NCBI RefSeq assembly: GCF_029840635.1
Contig: NZ_JAOCCU010000027.1
Coordinates: forward strand, 1 to 64,000
Direction: 5' to 3'
DNA length: 64,000 nucleotides
DNA from: Mitsuaria sp. GD03876
Lineage (GTDB): Bacteria > Pseudomonadota > Gammaproteobacteria > Burkholderiales > Burkholderiaceae_C
Shown piece by piece: positions 7,919-16,609 of this stretch; position 1 is the first letter of the stretch; every line of letters begins with the position of its first letter. A program made the translations under genes and the position numbers. Below the pieces are notes generated by a model. That model saw only the letters and a program-made list of their open reading frames with translations. It was not told where the DNA came from and ran no database searches.

Positions 7919-8392
7919 ATGCCCGCTTCGCTCGACGGCTACGACCGCGTCCTGCTCGACGCCCTCCAGGAAGACGCCCGCACGCCTCAAAGCGAACTGG
8001 GGCTCCGCGCGAATCTCTCCACCGCCGCGGTGAACCGCCGGCTCAAGCTGCTGTCGGCGGACGGTGTCGTCGAGCGCGTCACCGCGCAGCTCAACCCGAA
8101 AGCGCTGGGCTACGACCTCACCATCGTCGTCGAGGTCAAGGTCGAGAACGAACGCGCCGACCTGCTCGACGCCATGCAGCGCGCCTTCACCGCCTGCCCG
8201 CAGGTGCAGCAGTGCTACTACGTCGCCGGAGACTGCGACTTCGTGCTGATCTTCCTGGTGCGGGACATGGAACAGTACGTCGCGCTCACGCGCGAGCTGT
8301 TCTTCGAGAGCAACAACGTCAAGAGCTTCAAGACGCTGGTGGTGATGAACCGGGTCAAGACCGGCAGCAGCGTGCCGGTCGACCCCGGTTGA
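7919..8392 (+). CDS. Lrp/AsnC family transcriptional regulator
   Basis: A 157-residue regulator with the standard two parts: an N-terminal helix-turn-helix (about 8-60, with LLDALQEDARTPQSELG and LSTAAVNRRLKLL) and a C-terminal ligand-binding RAM/ACT-like domain (about 65-145, with VQQCYYVAGDCDFVLIF). Lrp proteins form octamers or dimers and respond to amino acids. It is divergent from the carbamoylase/lyase operon and the palindrome at 7843-7877 lies between, so it is the likely local regulator. ATG at 7919 begins at the family's usual distance before the helix-turn-helix; an ATG at 7911 is out of frame. It ends four bases before the convergent CoA-transferase gene. Confidence 0.92.
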   Translation: MPASLDGYDRVLLDALQEDARTPQSELGLRANLSTAAVNRRLKLLSADGVVERVTAQLNPKALGYDLTIVVEVKVENERADLLDAMQRAFTACPQVQQCYYVAGDCDFVLIFLVRDMEQYVALTRELFFESNNVKSFKTLVVMNRVKTGSSVPVDPG

Positions 8393-8396
8393 GGCG

Positions 8397-9035
<639 letters not shown>

Positions 9036-9045
9036 GTCGATCTCC

Positions 9046-9747
9046 TCAGGCAGCGGAACGGATGGTGCGCTTCTCGATGCGCTTCTCGGGATGGGGGTTG
9101 TGCACGATGCGGTGCACGTAGATCCCCGGCAGATGGATGGCGTCGGGATCCAGCTCGCCGACCTCGACGACCTGCTCCACCTCCACCACCGTCACCTTCC
9201 CGGCCATCGCGCAGGCCGGGTTGAAGTTGCGCGCCGTGCGCCGGAACACCAGGTTGCCGCTCTTGTCGGCGATGTGCGCCTTGACCAGCGCCACGTCCGG
9301 ATTCAGCGCGCGCTCCATCACGTACTGGTGGCCGTCGAACTCGCGGAGCTCCTTGCCCTCGGCCACCATCGTGCCCACGCCGGTGCGGGTGAAGAAGGCC
9401 GGGATGCCCGCGCCGCCGGCGCGCAGCTTCTCCGCCAGCGTGCCCTGCGGCGTGAATTCGAGCTGCAGCTCGCCGGCCAGGTATTGGCGCTCGAACTCCT
9501 TGTTCTCGCCGACGTAGCTCGAGATCATCTTGCTGATCTGCCGCGTCTCGAGCAGCTGGCCCAGCCCGAAGCCGTCCACGCCCGCGTTGTTGCTGATGAC
9601 GGTCAGGCCCTTGACGCCGCTGTCCCGCAGCGCCGCGATCAGCGCCTCCGGGATGCCGCACAGGCCGAAGCCGCCGACCGCCAGCAACTGGCCGTCCGCC
9701 ACGATGCCGTCCAATGCCGCCTGGGCATTGGGGAAAAGCTTGTTCAT
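9046..9747 (-). CDS. scoA: 3-oxoacid CoA-transferase subunit A
   Basis: A 233-residue alpha subunit with the glycine-rich CoA-binding signature [13 protein letters not shown] (about 25-37) and the [12 protein letters not shown] block. It forms the active enzyme with subunit B, encoded 10 bases downstream. ATG at 9747 is chosen because AGGAGA lies about 7 bases before it and the family starts with this MNKLFP-like sequence; the frame extends nine codons further up without support. Promoter and likely operator are in the divergent region towards the thioesterase gene. Confidence 0.92.
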   Translation of the reverse strand: MNKLFPNAQAALDGIVADGQLLAVGGFGLCGIPEALIAALRDSGVKGLTVISNNAGVDGFGLGQLLETRQISKMISSYVGENKEFERQYLAGELQLEFTPQGTLAEKLRAGGAGIPAFFTRTGVGTMVAEGKELREFDGHQYVMERALNPDVALVKAHIADKSGNLVFRRTARNFNPACAMAGKVTVVEVEQVVEVGELDPDAIHLPGIYVHRIVHNPHPEKRIEKRTIRSAA

Positions 9748-9807
9748 CCGATGTCTCCTGCTGCCGTTGTTCACGGGGATTCAGAACCAACCCGCCGGGC
9801 ATTCTGC

Positions 9808-9836
9808 TACGTAAGGCATTACGTAAGCGCTACGTA
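9808..9836. promoter_or_regulatory. Three TACGTA boxes in a divergent promoter
   Basis: TACGTA occurs at 9808-9813, 9820-9825 and 9831-9836, spaced 12 and 11 bases, that is about one helical turn each. The outer boxes are embedded in ATTCT...AGAAT, so the whole block is roughly palindromic. It sits between the CoA-transferase operon and the thioesterase gene. Confidence 0.65.
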
Positions 9837-9926
9837 GAATTGATTAAGCATCATCCCGCCGCCCGTTCCGGGCCGGCCGGCCCGCATCCCTCGACGCCAC
9901 CCGATCCCTCCCGGAAGGAAGCCCCG

Positions 9927-10334
9927 ATGACTCTGCCCCTGGACGAGCTGCGCGCGCAGATCCCGACGATCTTCGCTCCCTGGATCGTCGCACTCGGCAT
10001 CGACCCCGTCCACGCGGAGGACGGCCTGTTGCGCCTGACGATGCCGGTGGCGCCGGCGCTGGTCCACGTCGGCGGCGTGATGTGCGGCCAGGCCAGCATG
10101 GCCGCAGCCGACACCGCGATGGTGCTCCTGATGATGCGCGAGCTCGGCGAGTTCCGCCCGATGACGACGGTGCAGCTGCAGTCGACCTTCCTGCGCCCGG
10201 TCGCCGGCGCGACCTGCACGATCGAGGCCCGGCTGCTGCGCCGCGGCAAGAACCTGGCCTTCGGGCAGATCGACCTGTTCGACGAGCAGGGCCGGCTCGC
10301 CGTGCAGTCCACCACCACCTACGCGCTGCTGTGA
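9927..10334 (+). CDS. Hotdog-fold acyl-CoA thioesterase (PaaI-like)
   Basis: A 135-residue protein of the PaaI/YigI hotdog thioesterase group. The typical HVGGVMCGQASMAAADTAM block (about 50-68) carries the region that binds CoA thioester, followed by TTVQLQSTFLRP and a final beta strand. Such enzymes hydrolyse acyl- or aryl-CoA esters in the cytoplasm and relieve CoA sequestration. AAGGAAG precedes the ATG. It is divergent from the CoA-transferase genes and its stop codon overlaps the start of the PAS-LuxR gene, so the three functions are probably linked in acyl-CoA metabolism. Actual substrate unknown. Confidence 0.85.
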   Translation: MTLPLDELRAQIPTIFAPWIVALGIDPVHAEDGLLRLTMPVAPALVHVGGVMCGQASMAAADTAMVLLMMRELGEFRPMTTVQLQSTFLRPVAGATCTIEARLLRRGKNLAFGQIDLFDEQGRLAVQSTTTYALL

Positions 10335-10894
10335 CCGCCGTGACGCTGGACTACCGCACCGCCTTCGACCAGGCCCCGATCGGGCTGGTGATCTCCGAGA
10401 ACCGGCTGATCAAGGACTGCAACCGCCTGGTGCTGGAGATCTTCGGCGCGCGGCGCGAGCAGCTGATCGACCAGAGCTTCGCGCTGCTGTACCCGAGCCC
10501 GGTGGAGTTCGAGCGCACCGGCGAGCGCATCGTCGCCAGCCTCGATGCCGCCGGCTATTACGCCGACGAGCGCGTGATGAAGCGCGTCGGCGGCCCGCGC
10601 GCCGGGGAGCTGTTCTGGTGCCACGTGTCGGGCCGGGCGCTGGATCCGGCGCGCCCGCACGCCAGCGGCATCTGGAGCTTCGAGGACCTGTCGGCGGTGC
10701 GCCAGCTCAAGGCGGACCTCACCGCCCGCGAGCGCGAGATCGCCGCGCTGCTGATCGAGGGCCTGACCAGCAAGCTGATCGGCAAGAAGCTCGGGGTGAG
10801 CCCGCGCACGGTGGACGTCTACCGCGCGCGCCTCATGAAGAAATACGGCGCGGCGAGCACGCCCGACCTTGTCCACCGGCTGCTGGTGTCATGA
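10331..10894 (+). CDS. PAS domain LuxR-family transcriptional regulator
   Basis: A 187-residue regulator: a PAS domain (about 8-115; FDQAPIGLVISENRLIKDCN, FGARREQLIDQSF, ERTGERIV) followed by a LuxR helix-turn-helix (about 130-185; LTAREREIAALLIEGLTSKLIGKK, SPRTVDVYRARLMKKY split here by a few residues). No phosphoreceiver domain is present, so the PAS domain itself presumably senses the signal. The start is GTG at 10331, whose GTGA overlaps the TGA of the thioesterase gene, indicating translational coupling; GTG at 10340 is an alternative. It is a candidate regulator of the TACGTA promoter region. Confidence 0.85.
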   Translation: MTAVTLDYRTAFDQAPIGLVISENRLIKDCNRLVLEIFGARREQLIDQSFALLYPSPVEFERTGERIVASLDAAGYYADERVMKRVGGPRAGELFWCHVSGRALDPARPHASGIWSFEDLSAVRQLKADLTAREREIAALLIEGLTSKLIGKKLGVSPRTVDVYRARLMKKYGAASTPDLVHRLLVS

Positions 10895-11085
10895 CAATCG
10901 GCCCGTGACAAATTGCCACAACATCGCCGCGGGGGCCGATGGATAGGACCATCGCGCAAGACGTGACCCCGGATGTGCGATTTCATCGGTGATTTGCGGG
11001 GCAACCCGAGGATGCGTCCGCGATTTCTCGCGCACAATACGCGCCGTCTCGGCCGGTGCCGAGGCTTAACTTGCAGAGTCAACGA

Positions 11086-11448
11086 ATGAACAAGACCGAA
11101 CTGATCGAACACCTGGCTTCCAAGCACGAACTGACCAAGGCCGAAGCCGGCCGCATCCTGGAAACGCTGCTGGACGCCGTGGTCACCACGGTGAAAAAGG
11201 GCGGCGCCGTGTCCATCCCGGGCTTTGGCTCCTTCAAGCAGCACTCGCGCGCCGCCCGCACCGGCGTGAACCCCAGCACCGGCGACAAGATCAAGATCGC
11301 CGCCGCCAAGCTGCCGAAGTTCACCCCGGGCGCCGGCTTCAAGGCCGCCGTGGACCCGAAGGCCGCTGCCCGCAAGGCCGCCGCCAAGCCGGCCAAGGCC
11401 CCGAAGGCCGCCGCCGCCAAGCCCGCCAAGAAGGCCGCCAAGAAGTAA
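11086..11448 (+). CDS. HU-family nucleoid protein with Ala/Lys-rich C-terminal tail
   Basis: A 120-residue DNA-binding protein. Residues 1-90 are a standard HU/IHF fold (MNKTELIEHLASKHELTKA; GFGSFKQHSRAARTGVNP with the DNA-intercalating arm). About 30 extra residues at the end consist almost only of Ala, Lys and Pro (KAAAKPAKAPK pattern), like eukaryotic histone H1 tails; usual bacterial HU proteins stop near residue 90. The protein should bend and compact DNA, with the tail adding charge-based binding. It stands alone between the LuxR gene and the radical SAM gene and is followed by a strong terminator. Confidence 0.93.
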   Translation: MNKTELIEHLASKHELTKAEAGRILETLLDAVVTTVKKGGAVSIPGFGSFKQHSRAARTGVNPSTGDKIKIAAAKLPKFTPGAGFKAAVDPKAAARKAAAKPAKAPKAAAAKPAKKAAKK

Positions 11449-11496
11449 TCCACTTCTGGCACGACGATCGCGAGGCCCCGGCCGCGCGGTCCCGAA

Positions 11497-11527
11497 CAAA
11501 CCCGGCCCATGCCGGGTTTGTTTTTTT
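11497..11527 (+). terminator. Rho-independent terminator after the HU gene
   Basis: CAAACCCGGC and GCCGGGTTTG form a perfect 10-bp stem with a CCAT loop, followed by seven T. It lies 49 bases after the HU stop codon. Confidence 0.93.
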
Positions 11528-11544
11528 GCTCCTACAGTTCCGCC

Positions 11545-13488
11545 ATGTCCGCCGCCGCCGCGCCCGCCGTGCCCGCAGCCTCCTCGCTGCGCGTGCTGTC
11601 GCTCATCCCGCCGATGACGCAGCTCAACACGCCCTACCCGTCCACCGCCTACCTGACGGGCTTCCTGCGTTCACGCGGGCTTCACGCGGCGCAACGCGAC
11701 CTGGCGCTGGGCCTGGTGCTGGCGCTGTTCTCGCGCGACGGCCTGAAGCGCGTGCGCGCCGCCGTGCAGGCCATCCCGCTGCCGGACCGCGGCCTGGCGT
11801 CGCGCCATTTCGACGAGTCCTTCGACCGCTACCTGGCCACGATCGCGCCGACGATCGCCTTCCTGCAGGGCCGCGACCCGACGCTGGCGCACCGCATCAA
11901 CACCCGCGCCTTCCTGCCCGAGGGCGCGCGCTTCCAGTCGCTGGAGGTCTACGTGTCCGATGACGGCGAGGATCCGCTCGCCTGGGCCTTCGGCGCGCTG
12001 GGCCTGCAGGACCGCGCGCGGCACCTGGCCACGCTCTACCTGAACGACCTGGCCGACGTGCTGCGGGAATCGGTCGACCCGCGCTTCGAGTTCGTCCGCT
12101 ACGCCGAGCAGCTCGCCACCAGCCAGCCGACCTTCGATCCGCTGCGCGACGCGCTGGACGCGCCGCCCAACCTCGTCGACGACCTGCTGCGCGAGTTGAC
12201 GCTGGCCGCGATCGACGCCGAGCGGCCCGACGTGGTGCTGCTGTCGGCGCCCTTCCCCGGCGCGGTCTACGCGGCGCTGCGCATCGGCCAGACGATCAAG
12301 CGGGAGCGGCCTCACATCAAGATCCTGTTCGGCGGCGGCTTCGTCAACACCGAGCTGCGCGAGCTGACCGAGCCGCGGCTGTTCGACTACGTCGACTTCG
12401 TGACGCTGGACGCCGGCGAGCGCCCGCTGCTGGCGCTGCTCGAGCACCTCGGCGGGAAACGCGGCCGGCAGCGGCTGGTGCGGTGCTTCGTCCGCGAGGA
12501 TGAGGGCGAGCTCGCCGGCCAAGTCCGCTACATCAACTTCGTCGAGCCCGACGTGCCCTTCGAGGACGTCGGCACCCCGACCTGGGACGGCCTGCCGCTG
12601 CGCGACTACCTGTCGCTGCTGGACATGCTCAACCCGATGAACCGGCTCTGGAGCGACGGCCGCTGGAACAAGCTGACCATCGCGCATGGCTGCTACTGGA
12701 AGAAGTGCAGCTTCTGCGACATCACGCTGGACTACATCTCGCGCTACGAGGCGGCGTCGGCCAAGACGCTGGTCGACCGCATCGAGGCGATCGTCGCGGA
12801 AACCGGCCAGACCGGCTTCCACTTCGTCGACGAGGCCGCGCCGCCCAAGGTGCTCAAGGCGCTCGCGCAGGAACTCATCGAGCGCGGCGTCTCCATCAGT
12901 TGGTGGGGCAACGTGCGCTTCGAGAAGACCTTCACCCCCGAGCTCTGCCAGCTGCTCGCCGACAGCGGCTGCATCGCGATCAGCGGCGGCCTCGAGGTCG
13001 CTTCCGACCGGCTGCTCCAGCTGATGCAGAAAGGCGTGTCCGTCGAGCAGGTCGCGCGCGTCACGCGCGCCTTCACCGAGTCCGGCATCCTCGTCCACGC
13101 CTACCTGATGTACGGCTTCCCCACCCAGACCGTCCAGGACACCGTCGACGCGCTCGAATACGTCCGCCAGCTGTTCGAGCAAGGCTGCATCCAGAGCGGC
13201 TTCTTCCACCGCTTCGCCTGCACCGTGCACTCGCCGGTCGGCAAGGACCCCGCCGCCTTCGGCGTCAAACTGCTGCCGCTGCCGCCCTCGCCGTTCGCGA
13301 AGAACGACGTGGGATTCGTCGACCCCACCGGCACCGACCACGATGCCATGGGGGACGCGCTCAAGAAGGCGCTCTACAACTTCATGCACGGCATCGGGTT
13401 GGAGCAGGACGTGCGACGCTGGTTCAGCGTCCGGGTGCCGAAGCCGAAGGTGCCGAGGCAGTTCATCGCCGAGGCGTTGAACGGCTGA
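11545..13488 (+). CDS. Radical SAM protein with B12-binding-like N-terminal region
   Basis: A 647-residue protein. The N-terminal half contains a Rossmann-like, cobalamin-binding-type region (about 225-305; RPDVVLLSAPFPGAVYAALR, ILFGGGFVNTEL), the second half a radical SAM barrel. The iron-sulfur motif is HGC383YWKKC388SFC391, that is CX4CX2C instead of the usual CX3CX2C. Downstream blocks GFHFVDEAAPP, SWWGNVRFEKTF and ISGGLEVASDRLL fit the SAM-binding strands. Reaction and substrate are unknown; relatives include methyltransferases and ring-modifying enzymes. The ATG at 11545 follows the HU terminator directly and no strong ribosome site is seen. No biosynthetic partner genes are adjacent. 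Confidence 0.82.
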   Translation: MSAAAAPAVPAASSLRVLSLIPPMTQLNTPYPSTAYLTGFLRSRGLHAAQRDLALGLVLALFSRDGLKRVRAAVQAIPLPDRGLASRHFDESFDRYLATIAPTIAFLQGRDPTLAHRINTRAFLPEGARFQSLEVYVSDDGEDPLAWAFGALGLQDRARHLATLYLNDLADVLRESVDPRFEFVRYAEQLATSQPTFDPLRDALDAPPNLVDDLLRELTLAAIDAERPDVVLLSAPFPGAVYAALRIGQTIKRERPHIKILFGGGFVNTELRELTEPRLFDYVDFVTLDAGERPLLALLEHLGGKRGRQRLVRCFVREDEGELAGQVRYINFVEPDVPFEDVGTPTWDGLPLRDYLSLLDMLNPMNRLWSDGRWNKLTIAHGCYWKKCSFCDITLDYISRYEAASAKTLVDRIEAIVAETGQTGFHFVDEAAPPKVLKALAQELIERGVSISWWGNVRFEKTFTPELCQLLADSGCIAISGGLEVASDRLLQLMQKGVSVEQVARVTRAFTESGILVHAYLMYGFPTQTVQDTVDALEYVRQLFEQGCIQSGFFHRFACTVHSPVGKDPAAFGVKLLPLPPSPFAKNDVGFVDPTGTDHDAMGDALKKALYNFMHGIGLEQDVRRWFSVRVPKPKVPRQFIAEALNG

Positions 13489-13631
13489 CGCGTTGGATCG
13501 CCGAGGGGTCCTGACTTCGGTACGCCGGGCGCGGGCTCTTCACGGGGCATGGGGGATCCCTCCTGGACCCCCAAGCCCCATTCCGGCCCCACCCTCGCCC
13601 GCTGACCTCGGGCCTTGGCGTGCGAGAAGCG

Positions 13632-14939
13632 CTAGCGCAAGCCGGCGGGCGCGATCAGCGAGGCGGCCGGGACCGCGTTCGTCGCGGGCGCGGCGGCATT
13701 GGGATCGGGCAGGCGCACGGGGCGCACATCCAATCTCACATCGAGCAGCGTGACGTCCCTGGCATCGCCGTCGGCATCGATCCAGCCCTGCGTGCCCGCG
13801 CCGCGATAAAGACGGAAGACGAAACCGGTGCGGTCGCGATCGGCAGTGGCGCCCGGGCGGATGCGCGCGGCCATCGCGCGGACCTCGGCGGCGGGCGAGC
13901 TCAGCAGCTCGGTCATCGCCTGCACGATGCGGTTGTCGCCCAGGATGTCCGGCTGGAAGGTGTCCACCGGGCCGCGCGGCAACGGCGCGCCCTGCGTGGA
14001 GGCGCGCATCGCCACCGCCGGACTGGCCGCCGTCTTGCGCGCGGCCGGCTGCGTGACGCCGGACGCGAGGTCGTGGCGGTCGCCGCTGTCCAGGTAGCTC
14101 AGCCGCGCGCCGCGCAGGTTGAACATGCCCAGCGCCGGATCGCTGCGCGCGTCGCGCAGGTCCACCAGCAGCGCGCCGCGTCCGCCGATGATGTCGACCC
14201 GGTCGCCATGGATGACGGCGGCGCTGTTCTCCTCGACGCCCAGCCCCAGCCGATAACCCTTGGCCATCATCAGCGGCAGCATCCGGCCGATGCGGCCGCG
14301 CTTGAGGAAGTGCTGGTCGACGAACAAGCCGCCGCCGACGAAACCCAGGCCCTGGTCGATCTCGTGGCCGTCGCGCATCGTGCCGCGCAGGACGTCCATG
14401 ACATTGAGCGCGTCGCGGAACATCACGCGGCTCATGATGGCCGCGCCGGCGCTGGTGCCGGCGACGACGCCGCCACGGCGGTAGACGTCCCAGATCGCGT
14501 CGAGCATCTCGGTGCGCCGGCCGCCGGGCTGCAGCGTGTCGACGATGAAGCCCTGCGCGCCGCCGGAGAAGAAGACCGCGTTGGACGCGCGGACCTTGGC
14601 GATCAGCTCGGGGTCATGGAGGTTGCGCTGCAGGTCGGCGCCCTCGAGGCGCGGCGCGACGGGGATGTGCTCGGCCTGCGCGCCATGCTTCTTCAGCACG
14701 TCGACGATCAGCTTGGCGGAGAGCTCGGGATTGGCCGCGGCGGTGGCCAGCACCGCGAAGCGCGCCTGGCCGGCGCCGCCGGCCTCGTCGACGATGCGCT
14801 GCCAGACGGCGTCGTTGTCCATGCGCAGCGCGCCGCCGATGACGATGGCGGTCTGCGCCGACGCGACACCGGCGCCCAGCAGCGCCATCGCCCCCAGGAG
14901 GGCCCGGATCCGGATCGAGAGGGAACGGAAGGCATCCAT
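13632..14939 (-). CDS. Secreted cyanophycinase-like S51 peptidase
   Basis: A 435-residue serine exopeptidase of family S51. An N-terminal signal peptide (about 1-28, ending ASA-QT) predicts export. The nucleophile is in GTS163AGAAIMSR, preceded by FFSGGAQGF, and the cyanophycinase signature FVDQHFLKRGRIGR follows at about 206-219; GLGVEENSAAV is also typical. Cyanophycinases cut the cyanobacterial reserve polymer multi-L-arginyl-poly-L-aspartate into dipeptides; exported forms let heterotrophs feed on it. A C-terminal part of about 120 residues beyond the peptidase core is of unknown role. ATG at 14939 is chosen because the signal peptide starts there. Confidence 0.85.
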   Translation of the reverse strand: MDAFRSLSIRIRALLGAMALLGAGVASAQTAIVIGGALRMDNDAVWQRIVDEAGGAGQARFAVLATAAANPELSAKLIVDVLKKHGAQAEHIPVAPRLEGADLQRNLHDPELIAKVRASNAVFFSGGAQGFIVDTLQPGGRRTEMLDAIWDVYRRGGVVAGTSAGAAIMSRVMFRDALNVMDVLRGTMRDGHEIDQGLGFVGGGLFVDQHFLKRGRIGRMLPLMMAKGYRLGLGVEENSAAVIHGDRVDIIGGRGALLVDLRDARSDPALGMFNLRGARLSYLDSGDRHDLASGVTQPAARKTAASPAVAMRASTQGAPLPRGPVDTFQPDILGDNRIVQAMTELLSSPAAEVRAMAARIRPGATADRDRTGFVFRLYRGAGTQGWIDADGDARDVTLLDVRLDVRPVRLPDPNAAAPATNAVPAASLIAPAGLR

Positions 14940-15022
14940 GCGCCCATCTTGCCCATCGAGCGGCGGATGGGAAGTGGGAAGCGCCTTCAACCAGGGGGTG
15001 GAAAGGGAAGATGCCACGCCAT

Positions 15023-15088
15023 CCCCCGGCGTCGCCGGGGGGCTCGCGTGACGCACCGGCCGTCACGAACGCGGCGAATCCGCGTTCG
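15023..15088. other. Two hairpins downstream of the short-chain dehydrogenase gene
   Basis: CCCCCGGCG/CGCCGGGGG around one T (15023-15041) and CGAACGCGG/CCGCGTTCG with a 5-base loop (15066-15088). They lie between the dehydrogenase stop (15113) and the cyanophycinase start (14939). Neither has a T run, so a terminator role is uncertain. Confidence 0.4.
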
Positions 15089-15112
15089 CGACAGGGCTTT
15101 GCCGGGCAGGCC

Positions 15113-15862
15113 TCAGAGCTTCGTGCCGCCGCTGGCGTCGACGATCTGGCCGGTGGTCCAGGCGCCATCGGGGCCGGCAAGGAAGGCCACCACGCCCGCC
15201 ACGTACTCCGGCTTGCCGATGCCGGGCAGCGCCTGCACCTGCGCCAGCGTCTCCTTGCCGCCCGGCTCGTTGATCCACGCGCTCATGCGGGTATCGATGG
15301 CGCCGGGAGCGACGACGTTGACGGTGATGCCGCGCGGGCCGAGTTCCGCCGCGAGCTGCAGGCTCAGCGCGTCGACGAAGCCCTTGCTGGCCGAGTACGC
15401 GGTGATGCCCGGGAACGCGATCCGCGTGGCCGCCGTGCCGATGTTGATGACACGGCCGCCGTCGGGCATGACCGGCACGATGCCCTTGGTCACCTGGAAC
15501 AGGCTGCGCATGTTGACGCTGACCAGCCGCTCGAAGTCGACGTCCGTCGTGCCGTCCAGGCCCGCGAACACGGCGATGCCAGCGTTGTTGACCAGGATGT
15601 CCACGCGCGGCAGCCCCAGCGCCGCGACGCGCGCGACCAGTTGCTGGCCGCCATCGACGGCGGCCAGGTCGGCCTGCACCACGTGGACCTTGCGGCCGGC
15701 GTCCCGCAGCGACGCGGCCAGCGACTCGACCTCGTCGCGCCCGTTGCCGTAATGCAGCACGACTTCCGCGCCGTCGGCCGCCAGGCGTTGCGCGATCGCG
15801 GCGCCGATGCCGCGCGAAGCGCCGGTGACCAGCGCGATCTTTCCAACCAGGGACTGACTCAT
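15113..15862 (-). CDS. Short-chain dehydrogenase/reductase (SDR)
   Basis: A 249-residue classical SDR: NAD(P)-binding TGASRGIG (about 14-21), NNAG (about 86-89), and the catalytic YSASK (about 153-157). It resembles 3-oxoacyl-ACP reductase-like or glucose dehydrogenase-like SDRs; the substrate cannot be named. ATG at 15862 is preferred over an in-frame TTG at 15874 because GGAG precedes the ATG at good spacing. The upstream TetR gene (15945-16529) is on the same strand, and the same operator sequence precedes both genes, so this SDR is very likely the target of that repressor. Confidence 0.9.
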   Translation of the reverse strand: MSQSLVGKIALVTGASRGIGAAIAQRLAADGAEVVLHYGNGRDEVESLAASLRDAGRKVHVVQADLAAVDGGQQLVARVAALGLPRVDILVNNAGIAVFAGLDGTTDVDFERLVSVNMRSLFQVTKGIVPVMPDGGRVINIGTAATRIAFPGITAYSASKGFVDALSLQLAAELGPRGITVNVVAPGAIDTRMSAWINEPGGKETLAQVQALPGIGKPEYVAGVVAFLAGPDGAWTTGQIVDASGGTKL

Positions 15863-15877
15863 GATGAACTCCAAATA

Positions 15878-15892
15878 GACCGATTGGTCAAA
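15878..15892. promoter_or_regulatory. TetR operator upstream of the SDR gene
   Basis: GACCGATTGGTCAAA is the exact reverse complement of 15 bases of the palindrome before the TetR gene (16550-16567). It lies 15 bases upstream of the SDR start codon. Confidence 0.8.
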
Positions 15893-15944
15893 ATAAGGGA
15901 AAGGAAAAGCCGCTCGCGCGGCCGGTGGGGGAACGAAGGGGAAA

Positions 15945-16529
15945 TCAGGCCATGTCGAGCACGGCCACGGCGAGCGCCACGGAGCGCTGCATCTGCGACC
16001 GGCTGCGCCCGGCCTGGGCGGCGACGCGCAAGCCGCTGGTCATCGCGATGAGCAGCTCAGCCAGCTCGGCCGACGGGGTCGGATTGACGATGGAGCCGTC
16101 GCGCTGCCCGCGTTCGACGGCGGCGCGCAGCATCTCGTGGGTGGCATGCCAGCGCTGGGTCAGGGCCCAGGCGAGCGGCGCCTCGGCGAGACCTTCGAGC
16201 AGGCCGCTGGTGACGATGCAGTGCCGGTCGACGGCGTTGTCGCTGCTGCAGCTGCCGATCATCGCCTCGAAGTACCGGTCGATGGCGGCACGGCCGGTCT
16301 CAGCCGCCTCGACCGCGGCGGCGATGTGAGCGCCGCGCTGGACGGCGCACTCGATGGCCTGCAGGTACATCGCCTGCTTGTCGCCGAAGGTGTTGTAGAG
16401 GCTCTGCTTGCCCAGCCCGGTCGCTTCCTGCAACAAGGCCAGGCTGGTGCTGGCGTAGCCGTGGGTGCTGAAGACGTCGGTCAGACGTTCCAGCACCTCG
16501 GGCTCGGAGAATCGGCGTTCGCGGGGCAT
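15945..16529 (-). CDS. TetR family repressor (SDR-associated)
   Basis: A 194-residue TetR/AcrR regulator with an N-terminal helix-turn-helix (about 8-55; STHGYASTSLALLQEATGL, KQSLYNTFGDKQAMY) and an all-helical ligand domain. It is followed by the SDR gene on the same strand. Identical operators precede both genes, which indicates autoregulation plus control of the SDR. TetR-SDR pairs of this type often respond to electrophiles or quinones, but the inducer here is unknown. Start ATG at 16529 gives the normal family N-terminus. Confidence 0.92.
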   Translation of the reverse strand: MPRERRFSEPEVLERLTDVFSTHGYASTSLALLQEATGLGKQSLYNTFGDKQAMYLQAIECAVQRGAHIAAAVEAAETGRAAIDRYFEAMIGSCSSDNAVDRHCIVTSGLLEGLAEAPLAWALTQRWHATHEMLRAAVERGQRDGSIVNPTPSAELAELLIAMTSGLRVAAQAGRSRSQMQRSVALAVAVLDMA

Positions 16530-16549
16530 GGGACGGATCCTACGTCGTA

Positions 16550-16567
16550 TTTGACCAATCGGTCAAA
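16550..16567. promoter_or_regulatory. Palindromic TetR operator before the TetR gene
   Basis: TTTGACCAATCGGTCAAA is a near-perfect palindrome 20 bases upstream of the TetR start. Fifteen of its bases recur, inverted, at 15878-15892. Confidence 0.85.
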
Positions 16568-16609
16568 CCATCGGAATGTGGGGGCTTTCGGGTCTTGCGC
16601 GCCGGACGC

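Noticed and set aside
10897-10940. ATCGGCCC/GGGCCGAT inverted repeat after the PAS-LuxR gene
   Set aside because: The 28-base loop and lack of a T run make it a poor terminator; no other role is apparent.
15863-15874. TTG start four codons upstream for the SDR at 15113
   Set aside because: It would include the GGAG ribosome site in the coding region and touch the operator; ATG 15862 is better.
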